Part shown: positions 1-8,504 of the stretch, one piece after another
How the letters are laid out: every line of letters begins with the position of its first letter
Numbering within the stretch: the first letter of the stretch is position 1
NCBI GenBank assembly: GCA_018228665.1
Contig: CP073692.1
Coordinates: 2,492,046 to 2,556,045, forward strand
Direction: 5' to 3'
DNA: 64,000 nucleotides
Origin: Faecalicatena sp. Marseille-Q4148
GTDB lineage: Bacteria; Bacillota; Clostridia; Lachnospirales; Lachnospiraceae
Notes under the pieces: generated by a model
The model's database searches: none
Told to the model about the DNA's origin: nothing
The model's input: only the letters and a program-made list of their open reading frames with translations
Translations under genes and position numbers: made by a program

Positions 1-1
1 G

Positions 2-871
2 TTTGATATCAGGATTCATCCGGTAAAAAAACGTGTTTTCACTATAACAGCAGATGGATTCCATTGTATTTACTGTAAAGGACAGATTTTGATCAAAGAC
101 TGTTTCCTTGAAAATCAGCTGGATGATCCTGTAAATATTCACGGTATTTACGGACGTATCCACAAGGTGCTTAGCGATAGCGAAGTTCTTGTAGAACTTG
201 TGGAAGGAATGCAAAAAGGAGTGCCGCTTGGAAAATCCGGTGAGACGTTTGGTGTGATCAACAATGAAACAATGCTGGATGTATCAGCGGAAGTGCTTGC
301 AGAACATAAAATGCTGAACCGAGATTATCAGTACATGAGATTTGCAAAACCGGTAAAAGGTTTGCAGGAAGGCTTTGTTGTGGAGAACAAAGATTATGCT
401 CCGGATGTTCTTGTGGAAGGATGTACATTCCAGAATAACCGGGCAAGAGGATTGCTGCTCACAAGTGCAGGAGAAGTAATTGTGCGGGATAATACGTTCC
501 GCTCGGCAGGGGCAGCAATTTTAATCGAGGGGGATTCAAATTACTGGTTTGAATCCGGTGCAACGAAATCAATTCTTCTTGAGAAAAACCGCTTTATTGA
601 TTGCGCCTATGTACCTGACTGGGGCGAGGCGCCGATCCAGGTGTCCCCAAGCGCCAAAAAATATGAGGATGGTGTGAGATATCATAAATATCTTGAGATC
701 CGCGACAATGATTTCTATTGTTTTGATGATCGTCTTGTTTCCGCTCAGAACATTGAAGAAATCTGCATGTACGGAAACCGGATTCATAAAACAGACAGTT
801 TTGAACCGATTCCGGGTGAAAAAATGAAATTGGAAGGCGTTCTCAGAGTCACAGACAAACCGCATAGATAG
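2..871 (+). CDS. Partial beta-helix glycosidase-like protein (GH110-like)
   Basis: The reading frame is open from base 2, so the gene begins left of the window and only its last ~290 codons are seen. The protein is a chain of short beta-strand rungs with recurring N-N-x-F/R and G-N-R-I turns, typical of a right-handed parallel beta-helix. A segment reading DDPVNIHGIYGRI, together with the D-N-x-F rungs after it, resembles the C-terminal half of GH110 alpha-1,3-galactosidases, which remove terminal galactose from host glycans. The family call is inference; another beta-helix carbohydrate enzyme is possible. No signal peptide can be judged. It would fit a mucin/glycan-using gut bacterium that also carries lacLM nearby. 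Confidence 0.55.
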   Translation, partial: FDIRIHPVKKRVFTITADGFHCIYCKGQILIKDCFLENQLDDPVNIHGIYGRIHKVLSDSEVLVELVEGMQKGVPLGKSGETFGVINNETMLDVSAEVLAEHKMLNRDYQYMRFAKPVKGLQEGFVVENKDYAPDVLVEGCTFQNNRARGLLLTSAGEVIVRDNTFRSAGAAILIEGDSNYWFESGATKSILLEKNRFIDCAYVPDWGEAPIQVSPSAKKYEDGVRYHKYLEIRDNDFYCFDDRLVSAQNIEEICMYGNRIHKTDSFEPIPGEKMKLEGVLRVTDKPHR

Positions 872-924
872 TGTAAAATAATAAAATTTTTAGATTTGTA
901 ACAAATATTTAATCCTGTGTTTTC

Positions 925-953
925 TTGTATTATGAACTTCAATTTAGTATAAT
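925..953 (+). promoter_or_regulatory. Sigma-A promoter of citrate synthase operon
   Basis: TTGTAT (925-930), a 17-base spacer and a perfect TATAAT (948-953) stand upstream of the citrate synthase gene. A 5'-leader hairpin (arms 974-982 and 985-993, aagtcagaa/ttctgactt) follows without a T-run, so it is not a terminator. Confidence 0.7.
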
Positions 954-1030
954 AAAGTAACTTAGCAGCAGAGAAGTCAGAATTTTCTGACTTTGATGGT
1001 TTACTTGATTAGAAGAAAGGGGAGAAGCAT

Positions 1031-2398
1031 ATGCCAGAAACACAGGATATTTTATTTGATATAACACCGGAGATCCGGAAATATGCAGAATTGTGCAATA
1101 CGAGCAATGCAATTGAACGGGAGCTTTACACAAAGTACGACGTCAAGCGAGGACTGCGTGACCTGAATGGTAAAGGTGTTCTTGCAGGACTTACGAATGT
1201 ATCAGATGTTCGGGCAAAGAAGATTGTGGATGGAGAAGAAGTTCCGTGTGAAGGAAATCTCTATTATCGTGGTTATAGTATTCGTGATCTCGTGGCAGGA
1301 TTTCGAAAAGAGAATCACCCCGGCTTTGAAGAGATTGCATATTTACTGTTGTTTGGCGAACTGCCGAACAGAGAACAATTGAAAGAATTTCAGCAGACTC
1401 TCGTTGACAGAAGAACGCTTCCATCTAACTTTGTGCGGGACATTATTATGAAGGCTCCAAGCAAAGACATGATGGTAAGTATTTCCAGATCGATTTTGAA
1501 CCTTTATTCCTATGATCCGAAGGCAGATGAAACCGATACAGAGAATGTACTGCGTCAATGTCTGAATCTGATCAGTCAGTTTCCGATGCTGATGGTTTAC
1601 AGTTATCATGCATATAATTACCGGCAGGGCAACGATCTGTTTATTTACGCTCCATCGAAAAAGCTCTCTATGGCGGAGAACATTTTGATGATGCTTAGAG
1701 AGGATAAGAAATATACGACATTAGAAGCAGAGATTCTCGACATGGCGCTTGTGCTTCATATGGATCATGGCGGCGGTAATAACTCAACTTTTACTACGCA
1801 TGTAGTAACTTCGTCAGGTACAGATACCTACTCGACTTTTGCGGCAGCGATGGCATCTCTAAAAGGACCGAAGCATGGAGGTGCGAATATTAAGGTTACG
1901 TCGATGTTTGAAGATATGAAGGAACATTTGACAGATTGGGAAGATGAAGAACAGATTTGTGCGTATCTGGAAGCGTTACTTGATAAAAAAGCTTTCGACC
2001 GGAAGGGATTGATTTATGGAATGGGGCACGCTGTCTATTCTATTTCCGATCCGAGAGCAGATATTTTCAAATCCTTTGTTGGACAGCTTGCAAAAGAAAA
2101 AGGATACGAAAAGGAATATGCTCTTTACCAGAAAGTAGAACGTCTTGCGCCGAAGATTATCGGAGAGAAACGAAAGATTTATAAAGGTGTAAATGCCAAT
2201 ATTGATTTTTACAGCGGGCTTGTGTATCGTATGCTGAACCTTCCGAAAGAATTGTATACACCGATTTTTGCAGCAGCCCGTATTGTTGGGTGGAGTGCTC
2301 ACCGGTTAGAAGAACTGAAGAATGTAGATAAGATTATTCGTCCGGCTTACAAATCACTTGCACCACATCGAGAATATATAAGAATGGAAGACAGATAG
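1031..2398 (+). CDS. gltA: Citrate synthase
   Basis: Condenses acetyl-CoA and oxaloacetate to citrate in the cytoplasm, the entry to the oxidative branch of the (usually incomplete) TCA cycle that supplies 2-oxoglutarate for glutamate in Clostridia. The 455-residue length suits the long Firmicutes type. Family signatures are the substrate-binding segment HMDHGGGNNSTFTTHV, the KGPKHGGANIKV histidine region and the catalytic-loop GMGHAVYSISDPRAD. The N-terminus carries the R-G-L-R-D-L-N-G-x-G-V-L motif common in clostridial enzymes. A ribosome site (aaggggag) precedes ATG 1031. The next gene starts 5 bases after the stop, so the two are probably cotranscribed. A 2-methylcitrate synthase activity cannot be excluded. 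Confidence 0.93.
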   Translation: MPETQDILFDITPEIRKYAELCNTSNAIERELYTKYDVKRGLRDLNGKGVLAGLTNVSDVRAKKIVDGEEVPCEGNLYYRGYSIRDLVAGFRKENHPGFEEIAYLLLFGELPNREQLKEFQQTLVDRRTLPSNFVRDIIMKAPSKDMMVSISRSILNLYSYDPKADETDTENVLRQCLNLISQFPMLMVYSYHAYNYRQGNDLFIYAPSKKLSMAENILMMLREDKKYTTLEAEILDMALVLHMDHGGGNNSTFTTHVVTSSGTDTYSTFAAAMASLKGPKHGGANIKVTSMFEDMKEHLTDWEDEEQICAYLEALLDKKAFDRKGLIYGMGHAVYSISDPRADIFKSFVGQLAKEKGYEKEYALYQKVERLAPKIIGEKRKIYKGVNANIDFYSGLVYRMLNLPKELYTPIFAAARIVGWSAHRLEELKNVDKIIRPAYKSLAPHREYIRMEDR

Positions 2399-2402
2399 TA
2401 AT

Positions 2403-3329
2403 ATGAAATCAGAATTTTTTTATCCATCCAGTGATGGAGTGACTTCAATCCATGCCATTGAGTGGATTCCTACACAGAAGCCAAAGGCGGTGCTTCAGAT
2501 CAGTCATGGGATGGTAGAATATATTGGACGATATGATGAATTTGCAGAGTATTTGTGTGAGAAAGGATTTTATGTTGTCGGTCAGGATCATCTGGGACAT
2601 GGAAGGTCTGTGTCAGGAGAAGGAGGACACGGATATTTTCATAAAGAAAAAGGAAATGAATATGTAGTTGGAGATATTCATAAACTGCGCCAGAGGACGA
2701 AAGAGATTTACCCGGATATTCCGTATTTTTTGCTTGGACATAGTATGGGATCGTTCCTGACAAGACAGTACATTCAAATGCACGGAAGCGGATTGTCCGG
2801 TGTGATTATTATGGGAACAGGGTATCACGGAGCTTTCGAACTTCAGATGGGGCGGCTGCTCTGCCGTGCGATTGCAGCGGTAAAAGGAGATCGCTACAGA
2901 AGCCGCCTTGTGAATAATCTTGCTTTTGGAGGATATAACAGAAAATTCCGTCCGGCAAGAACAGAAGTAGACTGGCTTACGAAAGATACAGAAATTGTAG
3001 ACCGGTATCGGAAAGATCCGTGGTGTACCTTTTTATTTACTGTGAATGCCTATTACCATATGTTTACCGGAATGCTGCAGCTTACCAAAAAACAGAATGT
3101 AGAAAAGATACCGAAGAAGCTCCCAATTCTTTTTGTGGCAGGAGCAGATGATCCTGTTGGTAACTTTGGGAAAGGTGTGGATAAAGTATATCGACAGTAC
3201 AAGCGTGTGGGGATAAAAGATGTTTCGCTCAAGCTATATCCCGGTGACCGGCATGAGATTTTGAATGAGACGGATCGGCAGCAGGTCTATGAAGATATCG
3301 GGGAATGGCTGTTAAAAATCTGTTCATAA
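2403..3329 (+). CDS. Alpha/beta hydrolase, monoacylglycerol lipase/lysophospholipase type
   Basis: A 308-residue serine hydrolase of the lysophospholipase (hydrolase_4) family. The nucleophile elbow GHSMGS (residues ~117-122) gives the catalytic Ser, the late D in AGADDPVG and H in GDRHEILNE complete the triad, and an early QDHLGHGRS segment is typical of monoglyceride lipases. There is no signal peptide, so it probably acts in the cytoplasm on lysophospholipids or monoacylglycerols; the substrate is not shown by sequence. It lies 4 bases behind the citrate synthase gene and probably shares its promoter. A functional link between the two is not obvious. Confidence 0.85.
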   Translation: MKSEFFYPSSDGVTSIHAIEWIPTQKPKAVLQISHGMVEYIGRYDEFAEYLCEKGFYVVGQDHLGHGRSVSGEGGHGYFHKEKGNEYVVGDIHKLRQRTKEIYPDIPYFLLGHSMGSFLTRQYIQMHGSGLSGVIIMGTGYHGAFELQMGRLLCRAIAAVKGDRYRSRLVNNLAFGGYNRKFRPARTEVDWLTKDTEIVDRYRKDPWCTFLFTVNAYYHMFTGMLQLTKKQNVEKIPKKLPILFVAGADDPVGNFGKGVDKVYRQYKRVGIKDVSLKLYPGDRHEILNETDRQQVYEDIGEWLLKICS

Positions 3330-3497
3330 TCTTTTTACTTTGTGAACACAGTTATATCACATTTTTTCATTATAGTATTAATTGTAAAGAACAAAAGATA
3401 AAGAACTTTACAAAAGCCTGAACAGACAGGCACATTATTAAATAAACTTTCTTTTTCATAACTTTCCTCTAACGGGCCGAAAGAGATTGCCCGTGAG

Positions 3498-3536
3498 AAA
3501 ATCGCCCAGAATATTTGTTGCTGAGCGATTTTTTTG
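3498..3536 (+). terminator. Rho-independent terminator after citrate synthase operon
   Basis: Arms aaatcgcccag (3499-3509) and ctgagcgattt (3521-3531) pair with one mismatch/bulge and are followed by a run of T. A second small hairpin (acgggc...gcccgt, about 3473-3495) lies just upstream. Confidence 0.75.
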
Positions 3537-3663
3537 TTTACAAATATTGTCTCCGGGTATGATGTGGAGTATCATACAATGCAGCTATATATTTTTCCCA
3601 AGATATATTCTTGCAGGTGTGACTGCAGGTGCTGTAAAAGAATAACTATTCAGGAGGATTATT

Positions 3664-5583
3664 ATGCAGGCAGATATCAGATGGCTGGATCAACCGGAAG
3701 TATTTCGGGTAAATAGACTTGATGCACACAGCGATCATCGATTTTTTGAAAATGAACAAACATATCAGAAGAAAGAAGAAACACTTCGACAGTCTTTAAA
3801 TGGAATCTGGAAATTTCATTATTCCGTAAATGCGAAAGAACGTCCAAGCGCATTTTATGAGCAAGGATATGACTTGTCAGAGTTTGGACAGATTCAGGTT
3901 CCGCAGCATATTGAAATGGCCGGATACGATAAGATTCACTATATTAACACAATGTACCCGTGGGAAGGACATGAATACCGCAGACCGGCAGGAACATGCG
4001 GCGAGACAGGGGAAGGAATGTTCAGCGAAGCGTCTTACAATCCTGTCGGATCTTATGTGCGTACGTTTGATCTGAATCAGTCTTTGCGCGGGAAAAGGAT
4101 TATATTAAGCTTTGAAGGTGCAGAACAGGCAATCTATGTTTGGGTCAATGGACAATTTGTCGGATATGCGGAGGACAGTTTTACTGTATCAGAATTTGAT
4201 ATCACACCTTACATAAAAGATGAAGGAAACGTACTTGCAGCAGAAGTACATAAACGCAGTACAGCTGCCTTTCTGGAAGATCAGGATTTCTTTAGATTTT
4301 TTGGGATTTTTCGCGATGTGAATCTATATGGACTGCCCAAATTACATGTAGAAGATCTGTGGGTACATCCGCGCTGCCCGGAAAGCAGTGGAAAAGAGAA
4401 CGAAGAAGCTTCATTGGACATTGACCTGAAACTTTCCTGTGCGGAGAACGAAGAGCAGGCTGCAGAGAAGATGATAGCGCAGGCGTATGTAAATATTCGG
4501 CTTCTGGATGGAAAACGAGTTATGTTATCTTATAATGTACCGGCAGCATTCTCAATGCATCAGCGCTTTTTGATACCGGAGGAAGTGAAACTCTGGAATC
4601 ACCGGCATCCTGATTTATATACATTGGAACTCCGGTTATATATTGAAGACGGAGAACCAATCGAAGTAGTGCCATATCCAATTGGATTTTGTAAAATCGT
4701 TCTTGAAGATGGGATCATGAAACTAAATGGAGAACGTTTGATTTTAAATGGAGTAAATCGCCATGAGTGGAATGCGAAAAGTGGAAGATGCATTTCTGAT
4801 GAAGACGAAATATTCGATATTGCGTGTATAAAAAATAATAATATCAATGCAGTGAGGACTTGTCACTATCCGGATCGGATGAGCTGGTATTATAGATGTG
4901 ATGCGGCGGGAGTCTATGTAATGGCAGAAACAAATCTTGAAAGTCACGGTTCCTGGCAGAAAATGGATGCAATAGAGCCGTCCTGGAATGTGCCGGGAAG
5001 TGTTTCCTGTTGGAAAAATGCCGTTTTAGACCGCGCCAAGACACAGTTTGAAGTATTGAAAAACCATGTTTCTATTTTATTTTGGTCACTTGGAAATGAG
5101 TCATATGCAGGAGACGTACTGAAGGAAATGAATGCCTTTTACAAAAAAACAGATCCGGATCGTCTTGTACATTATGAAGGCGTAGTTCATAATCCTGTTT
5201 ATCGCGACTGTATTTCAGATATGGAGAGCCGGATGTACGCCAAACCGGACGCAATCCGGGAATACCTGGAAGATAACCCGTCAAAACCGTTTATTCTGTG
5301 TGAATATATGCATGATATGGGAAATTCGCTCGGAGGAATGAAATCTTATATCGATTTGATTGATCAATACAAAGAATATCAGGGCGGGTTTATATGGGAC
5401 TACATTGACCAGGCGATTTATGTAGAAGATGAAGTAACAGGAAAAGAAGTGCTGCGCTACGGCGGAGATTTTGACGACCGGCCATCTGACTATGAATTTT
5501 CCGGAAATGGACTGATATTTGCAAATCGCGTAGAGAAACCGGCAATGCAGGAGGTAAAATATTACTATGGATTACACAAATAA
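3664..5583 (+). CDS. lacL: Beta-galactosidase large chain (GH2)
   Basis: Catalytic subunit of a split GH2 beta-galactosidase that hydrolyses lactose and other beta-galactosides. 639 residues, matching the LacL half of the LacLM enzymes of lactobacilli rather than full-length LacZ (~1000). Domains in order: sugar-binding jelly roll (~45-215), immunoglobulin-like domain (~220-335), TIM barrel (~340-end). The acid/base Glu lies in [10 protein letters not shown] and the nucleophile Glu in [15 protein letters not shown] 3664 follows aggagg. The gene overlaps lacM by 17 bases, so translation is likely coupled. No sugar transporter or regulator adjoins it, so control is not visible. Confidence 0.92.
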   Translation: MQADIRWLDQPEVFRVNRLDAHSDHRFFENEQTYQKKEETLRQSLNGIWKFHYSVNAKERPSAFYEQGYDLSEFGQIQVPQHIEMAGYDKIHYINTMYPWEGHEYRRPAGTCGETGEGMFSEASYNPVGSYVRTFDLNQSLRGKRIILSFEGAEQAIYVWVNGQFVGYAEDSFTVSEFDITPYIKDEGNVLAAEVHKRSTAAFLEDQDFFRFFGIFRDVNLYGLPKLHVEDLWVHPRCPESSGKENEEASLDIDLKLSCAENEEQAAEKMIAQAYVNIRLLDGKRVMLSYNVPAAFSMHQRFLIPEEVKLWNHRHPDLYTLELRLYIEDGEPIEVVPYPIGFCKIVLEDGIMKLNGERLILNGVNRHEWNAKSGRCISDEDEIFDIACIKNNNINAVRTCHYPDRMSWYYRCDAAGVYVMAETNLESHGSWQKMDAIEPSWNVPGSVSCWKNAVLDRAKTQFEVLKNHVSILFWSLGNESYAGDVLKEMNAFYKKTDPDRLVHYEGVVHNPVYRDCISDMESRMYAKPDAIREYLEDNPSKPFILCEYMHDMGNSLGGMKSYIDLIDQYKEYQGGFIWDYIDQAIYVEDEVTGKEVLRYGGDFDDRPSDYEFSGNGLIFANRVEKPAMQEVKYYYGLHK

Positions 5584-6517
5584 GATGAAAATTATATTTG
5601 GAGATGTGACACTCGGAATCCATGGAGAAGCATTTCATTATATTTTTTCGTATCAGAAGGGCGGTCTGGAGTCGCTGAGAAAATATGGAAAAGAGTGGCT
5701 GTATCGTATTCCGCAGCCTACATTTTGGAGAGCAACGACAGATAATGACCGCGGGAATGGATTTCCGTTAAAATCAGGGATGTGGATGAGTGCAGACATT
5801 TTTCAGAAATGTGTTGATATTAAGGTTCTGATAGACGGTCAGCAGATTGAAAAGCTGCTTGCGCCGGATAACAACTGCTATAACGTTCCAACTTTTGCTG
5901 ACACTGCAGAAATTATCTTTACTTATAAGACGATTACAGTTCCAAGTACAGCAGTAGAAGTATCTTATACGGTAACAGCGGATGGAAGAATAGCTGTTCA
6001 GGTTCATTATCATGGAAAAAAAGGGTTACCGGAGCTTCCGGTGTTTGGTATCCGTTTTATTATGCCGACAAAAGCATCCGGTTATATGTATGAAGGACTT
6101 TCAGGAGAAACGTACCCGGATAGAATGGCAGGAGGAGTTCAGGGAAGTTACGAAGTCAAAGGGCTTCCGGTTACACCGTATCTGGTTCCGCAGGATTGCG
6201 GAATGCATATGCAAACAGAATCTGTCACAGTATACCGCACAAATGTTTTGGATAACTCTTCCACAAATGTGGAAAAAACCGGACTTACATTCCGGTCAAG
6301 TGGAAAACCATTTGCTTTTTCCTGTCTTCCGTATACGGCAGAAGAGTTGGAAAATGCAACGCATCAAGAAGAACTGCCTCCGGCAAGAAGAACGGTACTT
6401 TCTATCTGCGGCGCTGTTCGCGGTGTAGGAGGGATTGATAGTTGGGGAAGTGATGTAGAAGCAGAATATCATATAGATGCGGAAAAAGATATTTTGTATG
6501 GATTTGTAATTTCTTAA
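5567..6517 (+). CDS. lacM: Beta-galactosidase small chain (GH2 domain 5)
   Basis: Encodes the C-terminal beta-sandwich (Bgal_small_N family) that in LacZ is fused to the catalytic barrel; here it is a separate 316-residue subunit that completes the active site of LacL. The signature [16 protein letters not shown] near residue 65 and the GIRFIMP and [16 protein letters not shown] segments support the call. Its start lies inside lacL, with the ribosome site aggagg (5549-5554) within the lacL coding sequence. The last codons and stop lie in the outer end of the left 240-bp inverted repeat. Confidence 0.92.
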   Translation: MDYTNKMKIIFGDVTLGIHGEAFHYIFSYQKGGLESLRKYGKEWLYRIPQPTFWRATTDNDRGNGFPLKSGMWMSADIFQKCVDIKVLIDGQQIEKLLAPDNNCYNVPTFADTAEIIFTYKTITVPSTAVEVSYTVTADGRIAVQVHYHGKKGLPELPVFGIRFIMPTKASGYMYEGLSGETYPDRMAGGVQGSYEVKGLPVTPYLVPQDCGMHMQTESVTVYRTNVLDNSSTNVEKTGLTFRSSGKPFAFSCLPYTAEELENATHQEELPPARRTVLSICGAVRGVGGIDSWGSDVEAEYHIDAEKDILYGFVIS

Positions 6518-6749
6518 GTCTTTGTTAATAAATTTTCGTTTTCTTTTAGAATATTAACATACTTTGGACACATTTTTCACGTATACTAAGAGTCAGATAG
6601 ATGAGGAACACTCATTTATCACCCCCCTCATAAAGTAATCACTTGGTGGAATAAACCATAACAAGTGACACTTTACTCTCATTCCTTTAGATAACTATAA
6701 AACCAACGAAACCCGTTAGCCGGAAGGTTAGCGGGTTTTCGCTGTTTCT
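6508..6749 (+). repeat. Left arm of ~240-bp inverted repeat
   Basis: This segment recurs, reverse-complemented and almost base for base, at 8087-8326. The copies differ mainly in a short stretch around 6585-6630. It begins in the last codons of lacM and contains an AT-rich part with a -10-like TATACT, an imperfect hairpin (aaagt..tcactt..aagtga..acttt, about 6634-6675) and a strong terminator-like stem (6707-6741). It could be a MITE-like element or a duplicated noncoding RNA gene. No open frame longer than a few codons was seen in it. Confidence 0.85.
6707..6741. terminator. Bidirectional terminator within left repeat
   Basis: A 12-bp GC-rich stem (aacccgttagcc / ggttagcgggtt) capped by a GGAA (GNRA) tetraloop, extended by cgaaa/tttcg. 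It would end lacLM transcripts on the plus strand and can also work on the minus strand. The same hairpin is at 8095-8129. Confidence 0.7.
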
Positions 6750-6889
6750 ACGTCTATCGGAATTGCTTTTCGGTCAAATTTTTCTAAAGGAATATTTGTT
6801 AAGTTTTGCAACTTTTCCTACGAATTTTGTACTCTCACTTTCATAATACTTTATGGCATTTTACAAGAACATACTTATCTAAAAACATA

Positions 6890-6918
6890 TTGCCACAAGA
6901 CAGTTCCTTTGATAAAAT
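6890..6918 (+). promoter_or_regulatory. Promoter of type I toxin mRNA
   Basis: TTGCCA (6890-6895), spacer of exactly 17, TAAAAT (6913-6918). The transcript would have a ~160-nt leader with a strong hairpin (gttgct...ggcact...agcaac, about 6966-7000), typical of type I toxin mRNAs whose translation is delayed by structure. Confidence 0.6.
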
Positions 6919-7084
6919 AAGACAAGGCACTACATGAGAATGGTAGGCGGTTAGTCCTTCAACAGGGGTTGCTGAGTGCCAGCGGCACTCGTTTAGCAAC
7001 GACCGAAGCGGCAGCGTAGACCTGAACCCTCTGATTACATAGAAATCCTGCTTGCGGGAAATCTGGGAAAGGAGGGCTTGACTT

Positions 7085-7177
7085 ATGAGTGATTTTGAAA
7101 TGCTCTCCATCGTACTAATGATACTTAGTATTGTTGTAACGATTTTAATTGCGTATATAAATCAATCAAAAAAGTAA
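7085..7177 (+). CDS. Small holin-like type I toxin (30 aa)
   Basis: A 30-codon gene with a near-perfect ribosome site (aaaggagg, 7069-7077). The product has a short polar N-terminus starting MSDFEML, a single membrane segment of about 18 Ile/Val/Leu/Met residues, and a Q-S-K-K tail. This is the layout of the Firmicutes putative holin-like toxins (Hol-Tox), which insert into the membrane and are controlled by an antisense RNA. A convergent promoter on the minus strand and a shared terminator downstream support a type I toxin-antitoxin locus. Toxicity is inferred, not shown. Confidence 0.65.
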   Translation: MSDFEMLSIVLMILSIVVTILIAYINQSKK

Positions 7178-7262
7178 CCGCCCCTCAGCCAAAAGGTTGC
7201 GGTTACTCTTTTGAGTAATTAATCTATTTGGACTAACCAACTATCAGTAGTGCCTTGTTTAT
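7165..7262 (-). ncRNA. Candidate antisense RNA antitoxin
   Basis: Predicted from a minus-strand promoter at 7269-7297 and a terminator hairpin at 7174-7206 followed on this strand by TTTTTT. The RNA would be ~95 nt and fully complementary to the 3' end of the toxin mRNA, as in txpA/RatA-type loci. Its first bases (aaggcactact) echo the 5' end of the toxin mRNA (aaggcactac). Confidence 0.5.
7174..7212. terminator. Convergent terminator of toxin and antisense RNA
   Basis: gtaaccgc (7174-7181) pairs with gcggttac (7199-7206), with an inner gcc/ggt pairing. T-rich tracts on both sides let it serve both strands. Confidence 0.65.
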
Positions 7263-7397
7263 ATCTATAATATACCACCCATTAAGCACGTTGTAAATAT
7301 ACAGCTTTGTAAAATGCGTAAACATTCCAAGATGTTCTCGGTCAAATTCGGGTCAAATCCTCATAAGAACATATAAACTAACTATCAGTAGTGCCTT
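7239..7397 (+). repeat. Short direct repeat of antitoxin 5' region
   Basis: The 18-mer aactatcagtagtgcctt occurs at 7239-7256 and again at 7380-7397, with related flanks. The second copy lacks a convincing promoter and has no downstream terminator. It looks like a remnant or decoy copy of the antisense RNA start. Confidence 0.6.
7269..7297 (-). promoter_or_regulatory. Promoter of antisense RNA
   Basis: Read on the minus strand: TTTACA (7297-7292), a 17-base spacer, TATATT (7274-7269). A start near 7262 follows. Confidence 0.5.
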
Positions 7398-7430
7398 ATT
7401 TACATCTTTATTCTGGCAAACTTAAAAAAA

Positions 7431-8008
7431 TTAACTCATTAGTTTTTCAAATGCTTCTACAGGCATTGGCTTTCCAAAATAATATCCTTAAATCATATCA
7501 CACTTCTGCTCTTTCAGAAAATCTACATATTCTCTTGTTTCTACACCTTCTGCCACAACTTCAATATTTAATTCCCGGGCAATTCGGATAATTCCTTTGC
7601 TGACGATTTTTCCCCGTTCTTTTTCCTGCTCTGCAAACGTTTTTCCGTCCAGCTTAATCGTCGAAATCGGAATACTTTTTAACATATTGAGGGAAGAATA
7701 TCCGCTTCCAAAATCATCCATCGAACAGGAAAAGCCCATGTCTTTTAGTTTCTGTACAAAGCTTATCAACATCCCTCTTCCGTCCAACATCGTGTTTTCT
7801 GAAATTTCAAATGATAGTAAAATATCACAACTGCGCCCAACATTGCCATGCTGAACCACAAATATGGGATCAGAAATTCAATCCCACGCATTCTTGGTTG
7901 GTACTGAGTCTCGAATTTAATATAGAACCAAATAAGTCCAATGTTGATGATGATAAAACTAATAAAACATATCCGATAAATATTCTTTTTATTTTGAACA
8001 TCTCTCAT
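7431..8008 (-). pseudogene. Decayed membrane-anchored EAL-domain c-di-GMP phosphodiesterase
   Basis: On the minus strand an N-terminal piece from 8008 encodes two hydrophobic segments. It is followed in another frame by the C-terminal third of an EAL domain, recognisable by FSCSMDDFGSGYSSL, ISTIKLDG and EVVAEGVET. The EAL motif itself and the middle of the protein are missing. Near the end the expected CDMIQGYYFGKPM reads CDMI-stop-GYYFGKPMPVEAF, a CAA-to-TAA nonsense change, after which the frame continues to a second stop at 7431. So there is an internal deletion or frameshift plus a nonsense codon. The gene cannot make an active phosphodiesterase. Confidence 0.75.
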
Positions 8009-8086
8009 TTCCTGTGTCCTCTCAAATCTTATTCAATATACTGTCTATTATAACACAGAAAGACTTCTGAAAACGGTTGTAAATAC

Positions 8087-8326
8087 AGAAACAGCGAAAA
8101 CCCGCTAACCTTCCGGCTAACGGGTTTCGTTGGTTTTATAGTTATCTAAAGGAATGAGAGTAAAGTGTCACTTGTTATGGTTTATTCCACCAAGTGATTA
8201 CTTTATGAGGGGGAGATAGTTGAGTCTTCCTCATCTATCTGACTCTTAGTATACGTTAAAAATATGTCTAAAGTATGTTGAGTTTCTAAAAGAAAACGAA
8301 AATTTATTAACAAAGACTTAAGAAAT
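8087..8326 (-). repeat. Right arm of ~240-bp inverted repeat
   Basis: Reverse complement of 6508-6749. Together the arms enclose 1.34 kb with the type I toxin locus and the EAL remnant. The outer end (8326) stops 60 bases short of the phage attachment core. Confidence 0.85.
8095..8129. terminator. Bidirectional terminator within right repeat
   Basis: Same 12-bp stem and GNRA-type loop as at 6707-6741, in opposite orientation. Confidence 0.65.
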
Positions 8327-8385
8327 GCAAAGATAAAGACAACTGTCCTACAAAAATTAAGTAAAGAAACACATTCTATCGAATC

Positions 8386-8400
8386 TTAAATCAATCTTAA
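8386..8400. other. attL core
   Basis: Sequence ttaaatcaatcttaa, identical to 43808-43822. On this side the host flank reads TCTTAA-ATCAA-TCTTAA, a direct repeat with 11-base spacing, like a binding site for a PhoB/OmpR-type regulator. Confidence 0.8.
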
Positions 8401-8504
8401 AATGGCGGTTTCTTTGAAAACATTGTAAAATGCGGAAAAACATTGATTTTATGCGATAAAACACGGTTTTTTGAGTGACGTATTGTAATTAATTTTAGTC
8501 GCAT

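Noticed and set aside
6841..7110. 89-aa minus-strand frame opposite the toxin leader
   Set aside because: It has no ribosome site and covers the structured leader of the toxin mRNA; composition is not protein-like.
8380..8405. Attachment in a tRNA gene
   Set aside because: Neither att flank contains a tRNA-like sequence; the right flank is the leader of a response regulator gene.
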